A stretch of DNA of 64,000 nucleotides from Clostridium sp. CX1 (GTDB taxonomy: Bacteria > Bacillota > Clostridia > Clostridiales > Clostridiaceae). Shown in pieces: positions 35,614 through 45,161 of the stretch (its first letter is position 1; each line of letters opens with the position of its first letter). The stretch covers positions 248,001 to 312,000 of the forward strand of contig NZ_JAODOO010000002.1 of NCBI RefSeq assembly GCF_025398335.1, in the 5' to 3' direction. The position numbers were made by a program, and so were the translations under genes. Below the pieces are notes generated by a model, which did no database searches, was not told the origin of the DNA, and worked only from the letters and a program-made list of their open reading frames with translations.

Positions 35614-35634
35614 TTTAGGCAAAATTAACCTAAA
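35614..35634. promoter_or_regulatory. Inverted repeat in the lrp-gdhA intergenic region, candidate operator
   Basis: TTTAGG (35614-35619) / CCTAAA (35629-35634) with a 9-base AT-rich spacer; a second imperfect palindrome (AAATGTATACGTTT) lies about 25 bases further toward gdhA. Lrp proteins bind such degenerate AT-rich palindromes. The remainder of the 35399-35764 gap shows no other clear structure. Confidence 0.35.
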
Positions 35635-35764
35635 ACATTAATTATTATCGAAATTAAATGTATACGTTTAAATTAATTTTAAATTGTAGTATTATAAAGG
35701 CGAGCAATAAATTACAGATATTTTTTCAATAAATTATAGATTAATTATTTGGGGGTTGAAAACA

Positions 35765-37126
35765 ATGACTAATGAAAAAGTAACTAGTTACATTAATGGA
35801 GTAATTGAAAACGTTAAGAAAAGAAACGGTAATGAACCTGAATTCCTTCAAACTGTTGAAGAAGTTTTAGCTTCATTAGGACCAGTACTTGAAAAACATC
35901 CAGAATACATCGAAGAAAATCTTTTAGAGAGATTCTGCGAGCCAGAAAGACAAATCATGTTCAGAGTTCCATGGGTTGATGATGCTGGAAAGTTACAAGT
36001 TAACAGAGGTTTCAGAGTTCAATTTAACGGAGCTATAGGACCTTACAAGGGAGGATTAAGATTCCATCCTACAGTTTATATAGGAATAATCAAATTCCTA
36101 GGTTTCGAGCAAATATTAAAGAACTCCTTAACTGGTCTTCCAATAGGAGGAGGTAAAGGTGGTTCAGACTTCGATCCAAGAGGAAAATCAGATGCTGAAA
36201 TCATGAGATTCTGCCAAAGCTTCATGACTGAGCTTTACAGACACATCGGACCAGACGTTGACGTTCCTGCTGGAGACATCGGAGTTGGCGGAAGAGAAAT
36301 TGGTTACCTTTATGGACAATATAGAAGAATCAGAGGAGCTTTCGAGAACGGAGTTCTTACTGGAAAAGGCTTAACTTATGGCGGAAGCTTAATAAGACCA
36401 GAAGCTACAGGTTTCGGAGTAACTTACTACTGTAACGAAATGTTAAAGCACGAAGGAGAAACTTTCGAAGGAAAAACTGTTGTAGTTTCAGGTTTCGGTA
36501 ACGTTGCTTGGGGAGTTTGCCAAAAGGTTAGCGATTTAGGCGGAAAAGTTGTAACACTTTCCGGTCCAGACGGATACATCTATGATCCAGCTGGAGTAAC
36601 TGGTGAGAAGATAGACTACATGGTTGAAATGTTAAGAGTAAACAAAGGTGCAAGAATTAAAGACTATGCTGACAAATATGGCGTAGAATTCTTCCCAGGA
36701 CAAAAACCATTCGGCGTTAAAGCTGACATAATAATACCATGCGCAATCCAAAATGATATTAAAATAGATGAAGCTAAGCAAATAGTTGCAAACAATGTTA
36801 AATTTGTTTGTGAAGCTGCTAACATGCCATGTACAAATGAAGCAGTTGAATACTTCCAACACAACGGCGTAATAGTAGGACCTTCAAAGGCTGCTAACGC
36901 TGGTGGAGTTGCTACATCTGCATTAGAAATGGCTCAAAACAGTGGAAGAATAGCTTGGACTGCAGAAGAAGTAGATGCTAAGTTACACCAAATAATGGTT
37001 AATATCTACAACAACTGTAAGTCAGCTTCAGAAGACTATGGCTTTGGATACAACTTAGTTGCTGGTGCTAACATCGCTGGTTTCGTAAAAGTTGCTGAAG
37101 CTATGCACCAACAAGGAAACTACTAA
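35765..37126 (+). CDS. gdhA: NADP-type hexameric glutamate dehydrogenase
   Basis: A 453-residue enzyme. It has the N-terminal GPYKGGLRFHPTVYIGIIKF substrate-binding region with GLPIGGGKGGSDFDP (catalytic lysines), PAGDIGVGGREIGYL, the dinucleotide motif VVVSGFGNVAWG, and CAIQNDI, the length of the 450-residue small hexameric class. It interconverts glutamate and 2-oxoglutarate plus ammonia. Codon usage differs from its neighbours (Phe mostly TTC, Ile often ATC), suggesting very high expression. ATG 35765 with GGGGG ten bases upstream is preferred over in-frame TTG 35756. The divergent Lrp gene suggests amino-acid-responsive control. Confidence 0.96.
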   Translation: MTNEKVTSYINGVIENVKKRNGNEPEFLQTVEEVLASLGPVLEKHPEYIEENLLERFCEPERQIMFRVPWVDDAGKLQVNRGFRVQFNGAIGPYKGGLRFHPTVYIGIIKFLGFEQILKNSLTGLPIGGGKGGSDFDPRGKSDAEIMRFCQSFMTELYRHIGPDVDVPAGDIGVGGREIGYLYGQYRRIRGAFENGVLTGKGLTYGGSLIRPEATGFGVTYYCNEMLKHEGETFEGKTVVVSGFGNVAWGVCQKVSDLGGKVVTLSGPDGYIYDPAGVTGEKIDYMVEMLRVNKGARIKDYADKYGVEFFPGQKPFGVKADIIIPCAIQNDIKIDEAKQIVANNVKFVCEAANMPCTNEAVEYFQHNGVIVGPSKAANAGGVATSALEMAQNSGRIAWTAEEVDAKLHQIMVNIYNNCKSASEDYGFGYNLVAGANIAGFVKVAEAMHQQGNY

Positions 37127-37145
37127 AATATACTTTACTCATATT

Positions 37146-37177
37146 AAAAACCTCTGTGATTTTCACAGAGGTTTTTC
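37146..37177 (+). terminator. Intrinsic terminator of gdhA
   Basis: Perfect 14-bp stem AAAAACCTCTGTGA / TCACAGAGGTTTTT with a 3-base loop. It is T-flanked on both strands, so it may also serve truA. Confidence 0.9.
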
Positions 37178-37243
37178 CAATTGTTCATATCTTTTGTTAC
37201 TTTATCAAAAATAAAATAAAACTTTCTAATCAAAAAGTACTTA

Positions 37244-37981
37244 TTAGTATTGAATGCTTTTTAGACAGAGCCCTTTTGCTTGAGCTATTGGCCCAGCCTC
37301 TGATCTTTTCTTCTCCTTTAATATTCTCTCAACATCTGCAGGCTTAAGATTGCCTTTTCCCACTTCTAAAAGAGTTCCTGTAATTATTCTTACCATATTT
37401 AATAAGAAACTATTTCCATTTACCTCTAATTCTATCATTCCATCCTTTTCTGTTATATCTATATAATTGATAGTTCTAATAGTAGATTTAGTATTAGGCT
37501 TTAAGCTAGTAAAGCTCTGAAAATCATGAGTTCCAACTAAAAGTTCTGCTGCATTTCGCATTTGTTCTAAGTCAAGCTCTTCATCAGTATGGTATACATA
37601 TTTTCTATTGAACACATTTCTAAATTTATTATTATTTATTCTATATATGTAAGTCTTAGATTTAACATTGTATCTTGCATGAAACCTTTCTGTTGTATCT
37701 TTCATAGACTTTACTACTATATCTTCAGGCAAAAATTCATACAAATAATCTAGCATAAATTCTGTAGTAAATGTACCTTCAGTATGAAAGTTAGCTATAT
37801 AATTTTCTGCATGTACTCCGGAATCTGTTCTCCCGCAGCCTATTACCTGAATATCTTCCCCTGTCATTTTAGACAACACACTTTCTATTTTTTCCTGTAT
37901 TGTTGGAATGCCATCCTTTTGTTTTTGCCATCCCTTATATCTAGTTCCATCATATTCTATTGATATTTTTAAGTTTCTCAT
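37244..37981 (-). CDS. truA: tRNA pseudouridine synthase A
   Basis: A 245-residue enzyme. It opens NLKISIEYDGTRYKGWQKQK, has the catalytic Asp in GCGRTDSGVHAEN, the FHARYNVKSKTYIYRI segment and the C-terminal FLLNMVRIITGTLLEVG. It makes pseudouridine at positions 38-40 of the tRNA anticodon stem-loop. In many clostridia it follows ribosomal protein and ecf genes; here it stands alone next to gdhA. AAGGAAGGTG precedes the ATG. Confidence 0.96.
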   Translation of the reverse strand: MRNLKISIEYDGTRYKGWQKQKDGIPTIQEKIESVLSKMTGEDIQVIGCGRTDSGVHAENYIANFHTEGTFTTEFMLDYLYEFLPEDIVVKSMKDTTERFHARYNVKSKTYIYRINNNKFRNVFNRKYVYHTDEELDLEQMRNAAELLVGTHDFQSFTSLKPNTKSTIRTINYIDITEKDGMIELEVNGNSFLLNMVRIITGTLLEVGKGNLKPADVERILKEKKRSEAGPIAQAKGLCLKSIQY

Positions 37982-38264
37982 TCAGTAGCACCTTCCTTAT
38001 CATATCTATTACACATCTTTATAACTCTTAACATTATAGCACATATTGTAGAAAAAGGTGTCTTAAATAATGGATATATATTGGCTATTACAAATATTAT
38101 ACAATTTCAGCACTACTTTAATCTTTTTTAGCTATACCCCCTAAAATCGCAGCTTCTTTTCGTATAAATATATATAGCATATTATAATCATAATACTATT
38201 TGTCGAATTATACTGGACAACTTAGCTATAAAAATCTTTTTTAGATCTGAAGGGAGAAACCTTA

Positions 38265-39296
38265 ATGAATTTTTTTTTAAACTCTAAAGACATAGGAATC
38301 GATTTAGGAACATCAAATACTTTATTATATATAAAAGGAAAAGGCATTTCATTATTAGAACCTTCTGTAGTAGCAGTAAATGCAAAAAACAATCAAATTT
38401 TAGCTGTTGGATCTGATGCTAAGAAAATGATAGGTAGAACACCTGGTAATATTGTTACTATAAGTCCATTAAAGGATGGTGTTATTGCCAATTTAGATAT
38501 AACCCAACAAATGTTAAAAAAGTTTATTGGTAAAGTTTTTAGTAAAGGCAGCTTTAAAAGTTCTAATATTATAATCTGTCATCCTACAGGCATTACCGAA
38601 GTGGAAAAAAGAGTGCTTAACGATGCAACAAGTTACGCTGGAAAAGGTAAGGTCATACTAATCGAGCAGCCTGTAGCAGCTGCAATAGGTGCTGGTCTTC
38701 CTGTAAGCGAACCTATTGGTAGTATGATAGTGGATATAGGAGGCGGTACTACGGAAGTTTCCGTTATTTCTCTTGGCGGCATTGTAACCAGTCAAAGTTT
38801 AAGAGTTGCCGGAGATGAATTAGATGATGCAATTATAAATTATGTAAAAAAGCAATTTAACTTGTTTATAGGACAAATAACTGCAGAAAAGATAAAGATT
38901 GAGCTTGGATCTGTATTTGCTGAGGAAAAGGATGAATTGAAAGAAATGCAAATAAGTGGACGAGACTTAATATCTGGACTTCCAAGAGCTGTTACTATTA
39001 CTAATAAAGAAATACGAGAAATTTTGCAGGAGCCAGTGTCTTTTGTCATTGATGCAATTAAATCTACTATTGAGCAAACAGCACCAGAACTAGCAGCAGA
39101 CATAATGGATAACGGCATAATGCTTTCTGGCGGAGGAGCACTGCTAAAGGGTTTAGATAAGCTTATACATAGTGAATTACATATACCTGTTCACATTGCA
39201 GAACATCCTATTGAGTCTGTAGTTATTGGTGCCGGAAAATGCCTAGACACAATGAATAAAATTAAAGAGACAAAGACACCATTAAACTTATTATAG
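38265..39296 (+). CDS. MreB/Mbl family actin-like cell-shape protein
   Basis: A 343-residue bacterial actin. It contains GIDLGTSNTLLYIKGKGISL (phosphate 1), SMIVDIGGGTTEVSVISLGG (phosphate 2), the connecting ICHPTGITEVEKR and LSGGGALLKGLD (adenosine site). Proteins of this group polymerise under the membrane and organise side-wall peptidoglycan synthesis. No mreC/mreD follow, so it is more likely a Mbl- or MreBH-like paralogue than the operon mreB. AAGGGAG is 9 bases before the ATG. The 38000-38264 region upstream holds no other supportable feature. Confidence 0.93.
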   Translation: MNFFLNSKDIGIDLGTSNTLLYIKGKGISLLEPSVVAVNAKNNQILAVGSDAKKMIGRTPGNIVTISPLKDGVIANLDITQQMLKKFIGKVFSKGSFKSSNIIICHPTGITEVEKRVLNDATSYAGKGKVILIEQPVAAAIGAGLPVSEPIGSMIVDIGGGTTEVSVISLGGIVTSQSLRVAGDELDDAIINYVKKQFNLFIGQITAEKIKIELGSVFAEEKDELKEMQISGRDLISGLPRAVTITNKEIREILQEPVSFVIDAIKSTIEQTAPELAADIMDNGIMLSGGGALLKGLDKLIHSELHIPVHIAEHPIESVVIGAGKCLDTMNKIKETKTPLNLL

Positions 39297-39322
39297 TCGT
39301 TGAAAACTCATTTTAAATAAGA

Positions 39323-39367
39323 TGTAGAGGAAGAATAAATGCTTTTTATATTTATTCTTCCTCTACA
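39323..39367. terminator. Perfect 18-bp inverted repeat between convergent genes
   Basis: TGTAGAGGAAGAATAAAT (39323-39340) / exact complement at 39350-39367, loop about 9 bases. The stem is long but has no good T-tract on either strand. It probably acts as a bidirectional terminator or 3'-end stabiliser for mreB/mbl and the aldehyde dehydrogenase. Confidence 0.6.
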
Positions 39368-39444
39368 ATAAGTATATCGTTAAATCTCACCATTTATATT
39401 ATTAGTAAATATCTTTCAAATAATATATACTCTCCTGTTCCCTT

Positions 39445-40824
39445 TTATTTCATTATCTTTCTAAGTAAAGCTACCTTTCCTCTATTATAAGGCGGAAAGA
39501 TAAACTTAAAATTAATTTTTGTGCTTTTCTTTAAAACGCTCTTCATGTGGGAAAAGGTTTCAAAACTCTTTCTACCATGATAAGATCCTAAGCCTGCTGT
39601 ACCAACTCCTCCAAAGGGTAGAAATGGACTAGCTAAGTGGGTCATTGTATCGTTAACGCAGCCTCCACCATAAGATATTCCTTGAATAGTCTTTTCCTCA
39701 ATCTTCTTATCCTCTGTAAATACATAAAGTGCTAAAGGCTTTGGTCTACTGTTTATTTTTATAATGACATCATCTAGATTCTCATAGGTTAAAACAGGAA
39801 GTATTGGTCCAAATATCTCTTCTTCCATAACCTTATCTTCCCATGTAACATTATCCATAATTGTAGGATGGATATATAAATCTTCTATATCGTAATCTCC
39901 TCCAAAAACAGTTTTATTTTTATCAATTAATCCAATTAGTCTGTTCATCTGCTTCTCATTCACGATTCTTCCATAATCCCTGCTAGTTTTAGGGTTGTTG
40001 CCATAAAAGACTTTTATCTTTTTAATCATTTTAGCTATCAGCTCTTCCCTAACCTCTCTGTGAACAAGTATATAATCTGGTGCCACACAGGTTTGACCAA
40101 CATTCATAAATTTTCCCCAAACTATTCTTTGCGCTGCAATTTCTATATTAGCATCCTTATGTACAATAGTTGGACTTTTCCCTCCTAACTCAAGGGTCAC
40201 CGGAACAAGATTTTTAGCAGCTGCTTCCATAACTATCTTTCCTACATTAATACTGCCAGTAAAAAATATATAGTCAAAGGGAGAATTAATCAAAGCTGCA
40301 GTAGTTTCCTTACCTCCTTCTATTACTTTTATATATCTTTCATCAAAATTTTCTCTTATTAGTTTAACTACTACCTTTGAAACATTTGTTGTGAATTCAG
40401 AGGGTTTTATTACTACACAATTCCCTGCAGATATGGCCCCTATAAGAGGCTCAATTACTAGTTGAAAGGGATAATTGAAAGGTCCCACTATTAATACGGA
40501 TCCATAAGGTTCTGAGTATATGTAACTTTTTGAGCCAAAGTGAACCCTTGGTGTTCTCACAGTTTTTACCCTTACCCATTTCCCTAAGTTTTTAATAAAA
40601 TGCCCTATACTATCATATAAATATCCTATTTCTGTGGCATAGGCCTCAAATTCTGGCTTATGTAAGTCCTTATATAGTGCATCAATTATTAACTTCTCAT
40701 TTTCACTTATTCCTTTTTTAAGCTTTTTTAATTGATTTATTCTAAAATAGATATCTTTTGTTTTTCCTTCATAGAAATACTTTTTTTGTTCCTCTAAAGT
40801 ATTTAATACTTCTTCCATATCCAA
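39445..40824 (-). CDS. Aldehyde dehydrogenase (class 3-like)
   Basis: A 459-residue NAD(P)-dependent aldehyde dehydrogenase without CoA-acylating features. It has PYGSVLIVGPFNYPFQL, FTGSINVGKIVMEAAAK, the catalytic Glu in VTLELGGKSPTIV and nucleophile Cys in NVGQTCVAPDYILV; the C terminus matches fatty/aromatic aldehyde dehydrogenases (YwdH/AldH type). It oxidises aldehydes to acids. GGAGG is 8 bases before TTG 40824; the first ATG (40818) lies 14 bases away, so TTG start is plausible and either would be active. Confidence 0.92.
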   Translation of the reverse strand: MDMEEVLNTLEEQKKYFYEGKTKDIYFRINQLKKLKKGISENEKLIIDALYKDLHKPEFEAYATEIGYLYDSIGHFIKNLGKWVRVKTVRTPRVHFGSKSYIYSEPYGSVLIVGPFNYPFQLVIEPLIGAISAGNCVVIKPSEFTTNVSKVVVKLIRENFDERYIKVIEGGKETTAALINSPFDYIFFTGSINVGKIVMEAAAKNLVPVTLELGGKSPTIVHKDANIEIAAQRIVWGKFMNVGQTCVAPDYILVHREVREELIAKMIKKIKVFYGNNPKTSRDYGRIVNEKQMNRLIGLIDKNKTVFGGDYDIEDLYIHPTIMDNVTWEDKVMEEEIFGPILPVLTYENLDDVIIKINSRPKPLALYVFTEDKKIEEKTIQGISYGGGCVNDTMTHLASPFLPFGGVGTAGLGSYHGRKSFETFSHMKSVLKKSTKINFKFIFPPYNRGKVALLRKIMK

Positions 40825-40945
40825 CTTTTATTCCTCCTATCTTATCTTATATTATACTACTACAATAATTTTTATTATAATTTATGGTTGTACTTAATAG
40901 ATTAATATAAGGGTATCTTCATTATCTATTACTAAAATAAAATTC

Positions 40946-41034
40946 AATTATTTTCCAATCCCTTTAGAAGGAAAATAATTATAAAATCACGAATGATTAA
41001 TAAAAAAATAGGAATTCTATTTAGTGATAGAATT
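40946..41034 (+). promoter_or_regulatory. Two inverted repeats upstream of kbl
   Basis: AATTATTTTCC (40946-40956) / GGAAAATAATT (40970-40980), and AATTCTAT (41013-41020) / ATAGAATT (41027-41034). Both lie in the kbl leader or promoter region. They could be operators or leader hairpins; no T-tracts follow, so they are not ordinary terminators. Confidence 0.4.
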
Positions 41035-41110
41035 AATTAAAACAAAATATAATTAGACAGAAATAAAAAGTAAATATAAGATTAATTTAAAATTTCAAGG
41101 AGGCAAAGCT

Positions 41111-42307
41111 ATGGGAAGTAAAGCACTAGAAAAATTTCTGACAGAAAACTTAAACGACTTAAAAAGTAAGGGTCTTTATAACGAGATAAATACAGTAATA
41201 GGTGCCAATGGGCCAATTATTGAAGTTAACGGTAAAAGGTTAATAAACCTTTCATCAAACAACTATTTAGGCTTGGCTAATAACGAAAGAATGATAGAAG
41301 CCAGTATTAAGGCTACAGAAAAGTATGGAGTTGGTGCTGGTGCTGTAAGAACAATAAATGGAACTTTAGATATTCATGATCAATTAGAAGAAACCCTAGC
41401 AAAATTCAAACACACAGAAGCAGTTATAACCTTCCAATCAGGATTTAACTGCAATATGGGCGCTATTTCCGCTGTAATGAATAAAAATGATGCAATACTA
41501 TCAGATTCATTAAACCATGCATCAATCATAGATGGCTGCCGTCTATCAGGATCTAAGGTTATCAGATTTGAACACGCTGATATGGATGAACTAAGAAAAA
41601 AAGCTAAAGAAGCTAGAGATTCAGGACAATATGAAAAAATAATGGTTATAACCGATGGAGTTTTCTCAATGGATGGAGATATAGCACCACTGCCTGAAAT
41701 GGTAAAAATAGCAGATGAATTTGATTTAATAACTTACGTTGACGATGCCCATGCTTCTGGTGTACTTGGTGAAAATGGTTCCGGTTCTGCAACTCACCAT
41801 AATCTAGTTGGTAAAATAGATTTCCAAATAGGAACACTATCAAAAGCTATTGGAGTAGTTGGTGGATATGTAGCAGGAACTAGAGATTTAATTGACTGGT
41901 TAAAAGTTAGAGCAAGACCATTCTTATTCTCCACTTCTATGACTCCTGGTGCAGCAGCAGCATGTATAGAAGCAATTAATATACTAAGCGAAAGCACAGA
42001 GCTTGTAGATAGATTATGGGAAAATGGAAGATATCTAAAGAAAGGCCTTCAAGAGTTAGGCTTTGATATCGGTCATAGCGAAACTCCAATTACCCCTTGC
42101 ATTATTGGAGATGCTGATAAGGCTCAAGAATTTAGTAGAGAATTATTTAATGAAGGTGTTTACGCTAAATCAATAGTCTTTCCAACAGTACCATTAGGAA
42201 CAGCAAGAGTGAGAAACATGCCAACAGCTGCACACACTAAGCAAATGTTAGACGATAGTTTAGAAATATACGCTAAGGTTGGAAAAAAACTAGGCATAAT
42301 AAAATAA
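41111..42307 (+). CDS. kbl: Glycine C-acetyltransferase (2-amino-3-ketobutyrate CoA ligase)
   Basis: A 398-residue PLP enzyme of the alpha-oxoamine synthase family. It contains [52 protein letters not shown], the Schiff-base lysine (Lys245) in [16 protein letters not shown] and the C-terminal [14 protein letters not shown]. It cleaves 2-amino-3-ketobutyrate with CoA to glycine and acetyl-CoA. It is 37 bases upstream of the threonine dehydrogenase gene, completing the threonine-to-glycine pathway. AAGGAGG precedes the ATG. Confidence 0.95.
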   Translation: MGSKALEKFLTENLNDLKSKGLYNEINTVIGANGPIIEVNGKRLINLSSNNYLGLANNERMIEASIKATEKYGVGAGAVRTINGTLDIHDQLEETLAKFKHTEAVITFQSGFNCNMGAISAVMNKNDAILSDSLNHASIIDGCRLSGSKVIRFEHADMDELRKKAKEARDSGQYEKIMVITDGVFSMDGDIAPLPEMVKIADEFDLITYVDDAHASGVLGENGSGSATHHNLVGKIDFQIGTLSKAIGVVGGYVAGTRDLIDWLKVRARPFLFSTSMTPGAAAACIEAINILSESTELVDRLWENGRYLKKGLQELGFDIGHSETPITPCIIGDADKAQEFSRELFNEGVYAKSIVFPTVPLGTARVRNMPTAAHTKQMLDDSLEIYAKVGKKLGIIK

Positions 42308-42344
42308 ATAAGGCTTTAATACTTTAATTTAAGGAGGAAATAAC

Positions 42345-43301
42345 ATGAAAAAAATATTAGTAACAGGATCACTAGGACAAATCGGATCAGAATTAGTTAT
42401 GCATATGAGAAATATTTATGGAAATGACAATGTTATTGCAACGGATATAAGAAGAATAGAAGGTATGCCAGCAGTTGAATCTGGTCCTTTTGAAATAGTT
42501 GATGTTTTAGACTCAAAAGCTATGGCAGAAGTAGCAAAGAAACATAATGCTGATACCATAATACATCTTGCAGCCTTATTGTCAGCAGTTGCTGAAGCAA
42601 AACCAGTATTAGCTTGGGAAATTAACATGGGAGGACTATTTAATGCCCTAGAAGTAGCAAGAGAACTAAACTGCTCCTTCTTTACTCCAAGTTCAATTGG
42701 TGCCTTCGGACCTTCAACACCAAAGGTTAAAACTCCACAGGATACAATTCAACGTCCTCAAACTATGTATGGAGTTACTAAAGTGTCTGGTGAGCTTCTT
42801 TGCGACTATTACTTTAAGAGATTTGGAGTTGATACTAGAGGAGTACGTTTCCCAGGACTTATATCCTATGAAACATTGCCTGGTGGCGGAACAACTGACT
42901 ATGCAGTTGATATTTATTATGAAGCATTGAAAAATGGTAAATATACTTCCTTTATTGATAAAGGAACCTTCATGGATATGATGTATATGCCAGATGCCCT
43001 AAATGCTATAGTTACTCTTATGGAAGCAGATCCTAAGAAACTTATTCACAGAAACGCTTTCAACATTACAGCTATGAGCATTGAGCCAGAAATGGTAGCA
43101 GCTGAGATTAAGAAGCATATACCAAGCTTTGAAATTAATTATGATGTTGATCCAGTAAGACAAGGAATTGCTAACTCATGGCCAGATTCTATAGATGACA
43201 GTGCAGCAAGAGAAGAATGGGGCTTTAATGCAAAATATGACCTAGCACTAATGTCAAAAGATATGTTAGAAAAATTAAGAGTAAAATTAAATATTAAATA
43301 A
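42345..43301 (+). CDS. tdh: L-threonine 3-dehydrogenase, SDR (GalE-like) type
   Basis: A 318-residue short-chain dehydrogenase/epimerase-type protein. It has the NAD-binding motif [12 protein letters not shown], the YxxxK active site in [27 protein letters not shown] and [20 protein letters not shown], a set typical of NAD-dependent threonine dehydrogenases unrelated to the zinc-containing medium-chain type. It oxidises threonine to 2-amino-3-ketobutyrate, which Kbl, encoded just before, cleaves. AAGGAGG precedes the ATG. Confidence 0.93.
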   Translation: MKKILVTGSLGQIGSELVMHMRNIYGNDNVIATDIRRIEGMPAVESGPFEIVDVLDSKAMAEVAKKHNADTIIHLAALLSAVAEAKPVLAWEINMGGLFNALEVARELNCSFFTPSSIGAFGPSTPKVKTPQDTIQRPQTMYGVTKVSGELLCDYYFKRFGVDTRGVRFPGLISYETLPGGGTTDYAVDIYYEALKNGKYTSFIDKGTFMDMMYMPDALNAIVTLMEADPKKLIHRNAFNITAMSIEPEMVAAEIKKHIPSFEINYDVDPVRQGIANSWPDSIDDSAAREEWGFNAKYDLALMSKDMLEKLRVKLNIK

Positions 43302-43312
43302 TTTAAACTAAG

Positions 43313-43342
43313 AAGCCTGCGGTTTATACCGCAGGTTTTATC
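43313..43342 (+). terminator. Intrinsic terminator of kbl-tdh
   Basis: AAGCCTGCGGT / ACCGCAGGTTT stem with a 4-base loop, then TTATCATT. Confidence 0.85.
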
Positions 43343-43461
43343 ATTCTATAACATTATTATGAATAAAATAATCTCTCCTACTTATACTACCTGTAGCACA
43401 ATAATTTGATACTATAGGTTTTTACCTTTCTAAAAAATACTTAAAGGAAGGAAGTTAATAA

Positions 43462-44199
43462 ATGAATGAGACTATTAAGATAATCCAGAATCATAGATCC
43501 ATAAGAAAGTACCTAGATAAAGATATACCTCAAGAGGTGCTAGTAGACATATTGAAGGCTGCACAATCTATGCCTACTTCTATCAATGGTCAGCAGGTTT
43601 CCATTATTGTTGTAAAGGATAAAAGTAGAAAGGATGTAATATCAGAGTTATCCGGTGGTCAGCCATGGATAAGTGCTGCTCCAGTTTTTTTAGTCTTTGT
43701 GGCTGATTTCTACAAGACATATTTAGCCTGTGAAAAAAACAAAACTACCCAAGTAATACATGAAAGTATAGAAGGAACCCTAGTAGGTACCTTTGATGCT
43801 GGAATTGCAATGGGAGGAACTATAGTTGCTGCTGAATCTTTAGGATTAGGAATTGTGCCTATTGGTGGCATTAGAAATAATCCTGAAAAGATAATTGAGC
43901 TACTGGAACTTCCTAAATATACTTATCCTATAGCGGGACTTGTTCTCGGATATCCCGAGGATTTATCCAAGGAAAAACCAAGACTTCCCTTTGAAAGCTT
44001 TATTCATAATGAAAGCTATGACAAGGAAAATCTTAAAGGTCATATAGACAATTATGATGATACTATGAGTAAGTACTATGCTGAACGAGGAGATAAGCAA
44101 AGCAACTGGTCTAGCCAAATTGCCCATGCCTATAAGGTTGTTTATTTTCCTAAGGTATATCCTACCATTAAAGAACAAGGCTTTAAAAACGATAAATAG
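43462..44199 (+). CDS. NADPH-dependent nitro/flavin reductase (NfrA/NfsA-like)
   Basis: A 245-residue FMN-dependent oxidoreductase. It begins with the family-typical IIQNHRSIRKYLDKDIP, has MPTSINGQQVSIIVVKD, GAIAMGG-type LVGTFDAGIAMGGTIVAA, LGLGIVPIGGIRNNPE and YTYPIAGLVLGYPED, and the C-terminal region that reaches over the partner subunit. It reduces nitro compounds or free flavin with NAD(P)H in the cytoplasm; the physiological substrate is unknown. AAGGAAGG precedes the ATG. Confidence 0.88.
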   Translation: MNETIKIIQNHRSIRKYLDKDIPQEVLVDILKAAQSMPTSINGQQVSIIVVKDKSRKDVISELSGGQPWISAAPVFLVFVADFYKTYLACEKNKTTQVIHESIEGTLVGTFDAGIAMGGTIVAAESLGLGIVPIGGIRNNPEKIIELLELPKYTYPIAGLVLGYPEDLSKEKPRLPFESFIHNESYDKENLKGHIDNYDDTMSKYYAERGDKQSNWSSQIAHAYKVVYFPKVYPTIKEQGFKNDK

Positions 44200-44217
44200 C
44201 TACAGTTGTAAATATTA

Positions 44218-44352
44218 TTACTGTACTGGTCTAAAGGGCTGTGGCACTAAGAATAAATTTTACATCATATTGTATTTGTTATTGAGTTGCAAACCAATAT
44301 ATTGTATGCAAATTTCTTAATGCTACAGCCTCTTTAATATTTTTACTGTACT
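44218..44352. repeat. Candidate small MITE-like inverted-repeat element
   Basis: Imperfect inverted repeats of about 26 bases at 44234-44260 (starts AAGGGCTGTGGCACTAAG) and 44310-44335 (complement starts AAAGAGGCTGTAGCATTAAG) flank an AT-rich core. A 10-bp direct repeat TTACTGTACT lies outside at 44218-44227 and 44343-44352. It has no coding capacity. Either a miniature transposable element or a large transcription-stopping hairpin after the nitroreductase gene. Confidence 0.4.
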
Positions 44353-44395
44353 ACATTACTAAAGTTTTTATATTTTGCCCCTAACCTACTTAACT

Positions 44396-44764
44396 TTAAT
44401 GCTCACAGTCATGATGGTTGCAAGTATTGTTAATAGAAAACTCCATTAGTTCATTTTTCTTTAGCAGTTCAATATTTTTCAACACCGTTTCATTAACAGC
44501 TCTATATACTTTTATTCCTCTTGCAGTTAGTTTATTTATAGCCCCTGCACCGATACCGCCAACTAAAATAGCGTCAACCTCTTCTCCTGAAAGTGCTTTC
44601 ATTGGCTGGCACATTCCATGTTGATGATTTAAATCCCCGTTTTGAATTGCCTTTAATTCTTCTTTCTCTGAATCATAAATTAAGAATAATGGTGCTGTAC
44701 CAAAATGATTGAACGGAACACTGTCTAACCCCTTATTTTCTTTTACTGGAACACATACTTTCAT
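44396..44764 (-). CDS. NifX/NifB-family (dinitrogenase FeMo-cofactor biosynthesis-like) protein
   Basis: A 122-residue protein of the small NifX/NafY/NifB-like family: MKVCVPVKENKGLDS, FNHFGTAPLFLIYDSE, ALSGEEVDAILVGGIGAGAI and KLTARGIKVYRAV. The domain binds Fe-S or FeMo-type cofactors in nitrogen fixation but many free-standing members occur in non-fixers with unknown role. The extreme C terminus carries a Cys/His cluster (CNHHDCEH) suitable for metal binding. It is 14 bases downstream of an ArsR-type regulator, so the pair is co-transcribed and probably metal-responsive. AAAGGGG precedes the ATG. Confidence 0.85.
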   Translation of the reverse strand: MKVCVPVKENKGLDSVPFNHFGTAPLFLIYDSEKEELKAIQNGDLNHQHGMCQPMKALSGEEVDAILVGGIGAGAINKLTARGIKVYRAVNETVLKNIELLKKNELMEFSINNTCNHHDCEH

Positions 44765-44778
44765 TTTTATTCCCCTTT

Positions 44779-45144
44779 CTAAACTTTATTTTTCTCACAA
44801 CATTTATATTTATTTGCTTTGCAAGCTGCCTTACAATCCATAGGTATATCTACTGTAAATTTACAGTTACCTAAGGTTTTATCACCCTTTAGCTCATTAA
44901 TAAAATCCGTTAGAAGCAGTAATGCTGTCTGCTGTAAATTATAATAGACATAGTACCCAACCTTTTCTCCTATAATAATTTCCGCTTCCCTAAGTATCTT
45001 TAAGTGCTGGGATACTGCCGCTTCTGAAATGTTCAAATGTCTAGAAATACCTTTTGCACAAATTTTTCTCCTTGAAAGTATAATTAATATTTTTAATCTA
45101 GTTTCATCTCCTAATGCTTTAAATATCTGTACTATATCATTCAT
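44779..45144 (-). CDS. ArsR family transcriptional regulator
   Basis: A 121-residue winged-helix repressor: IFKALGDETRLKILIILSRR, the recognition helix NISEAAVSQHLKILREAEI and wing GEKVGYYVYYNL. The C-terminal tail is Cys-rich (CKAACKANKYKCCEK), a likely metal-binding site distinct from the classical alpha3 site. It is the first gene of a two-gene unit with the NifX-like protein. A palindrome lies immediately upstream. AGGAG precedes the ATG. Confidence 0.9.
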   Translation of the reverse strand: MNDIVQIFKALGDETRLKILIILSRRKICAKGISRHLNISEAAVSQHLKILREAEIIIGEKVGYYVYYNLQQTALLLLTDFINELKGDKTLGNCKFTVDIPMDCKAACKANKYKCCEKNKV

Positions 45145-45161
45145 AGATTTCTCCTATAATT

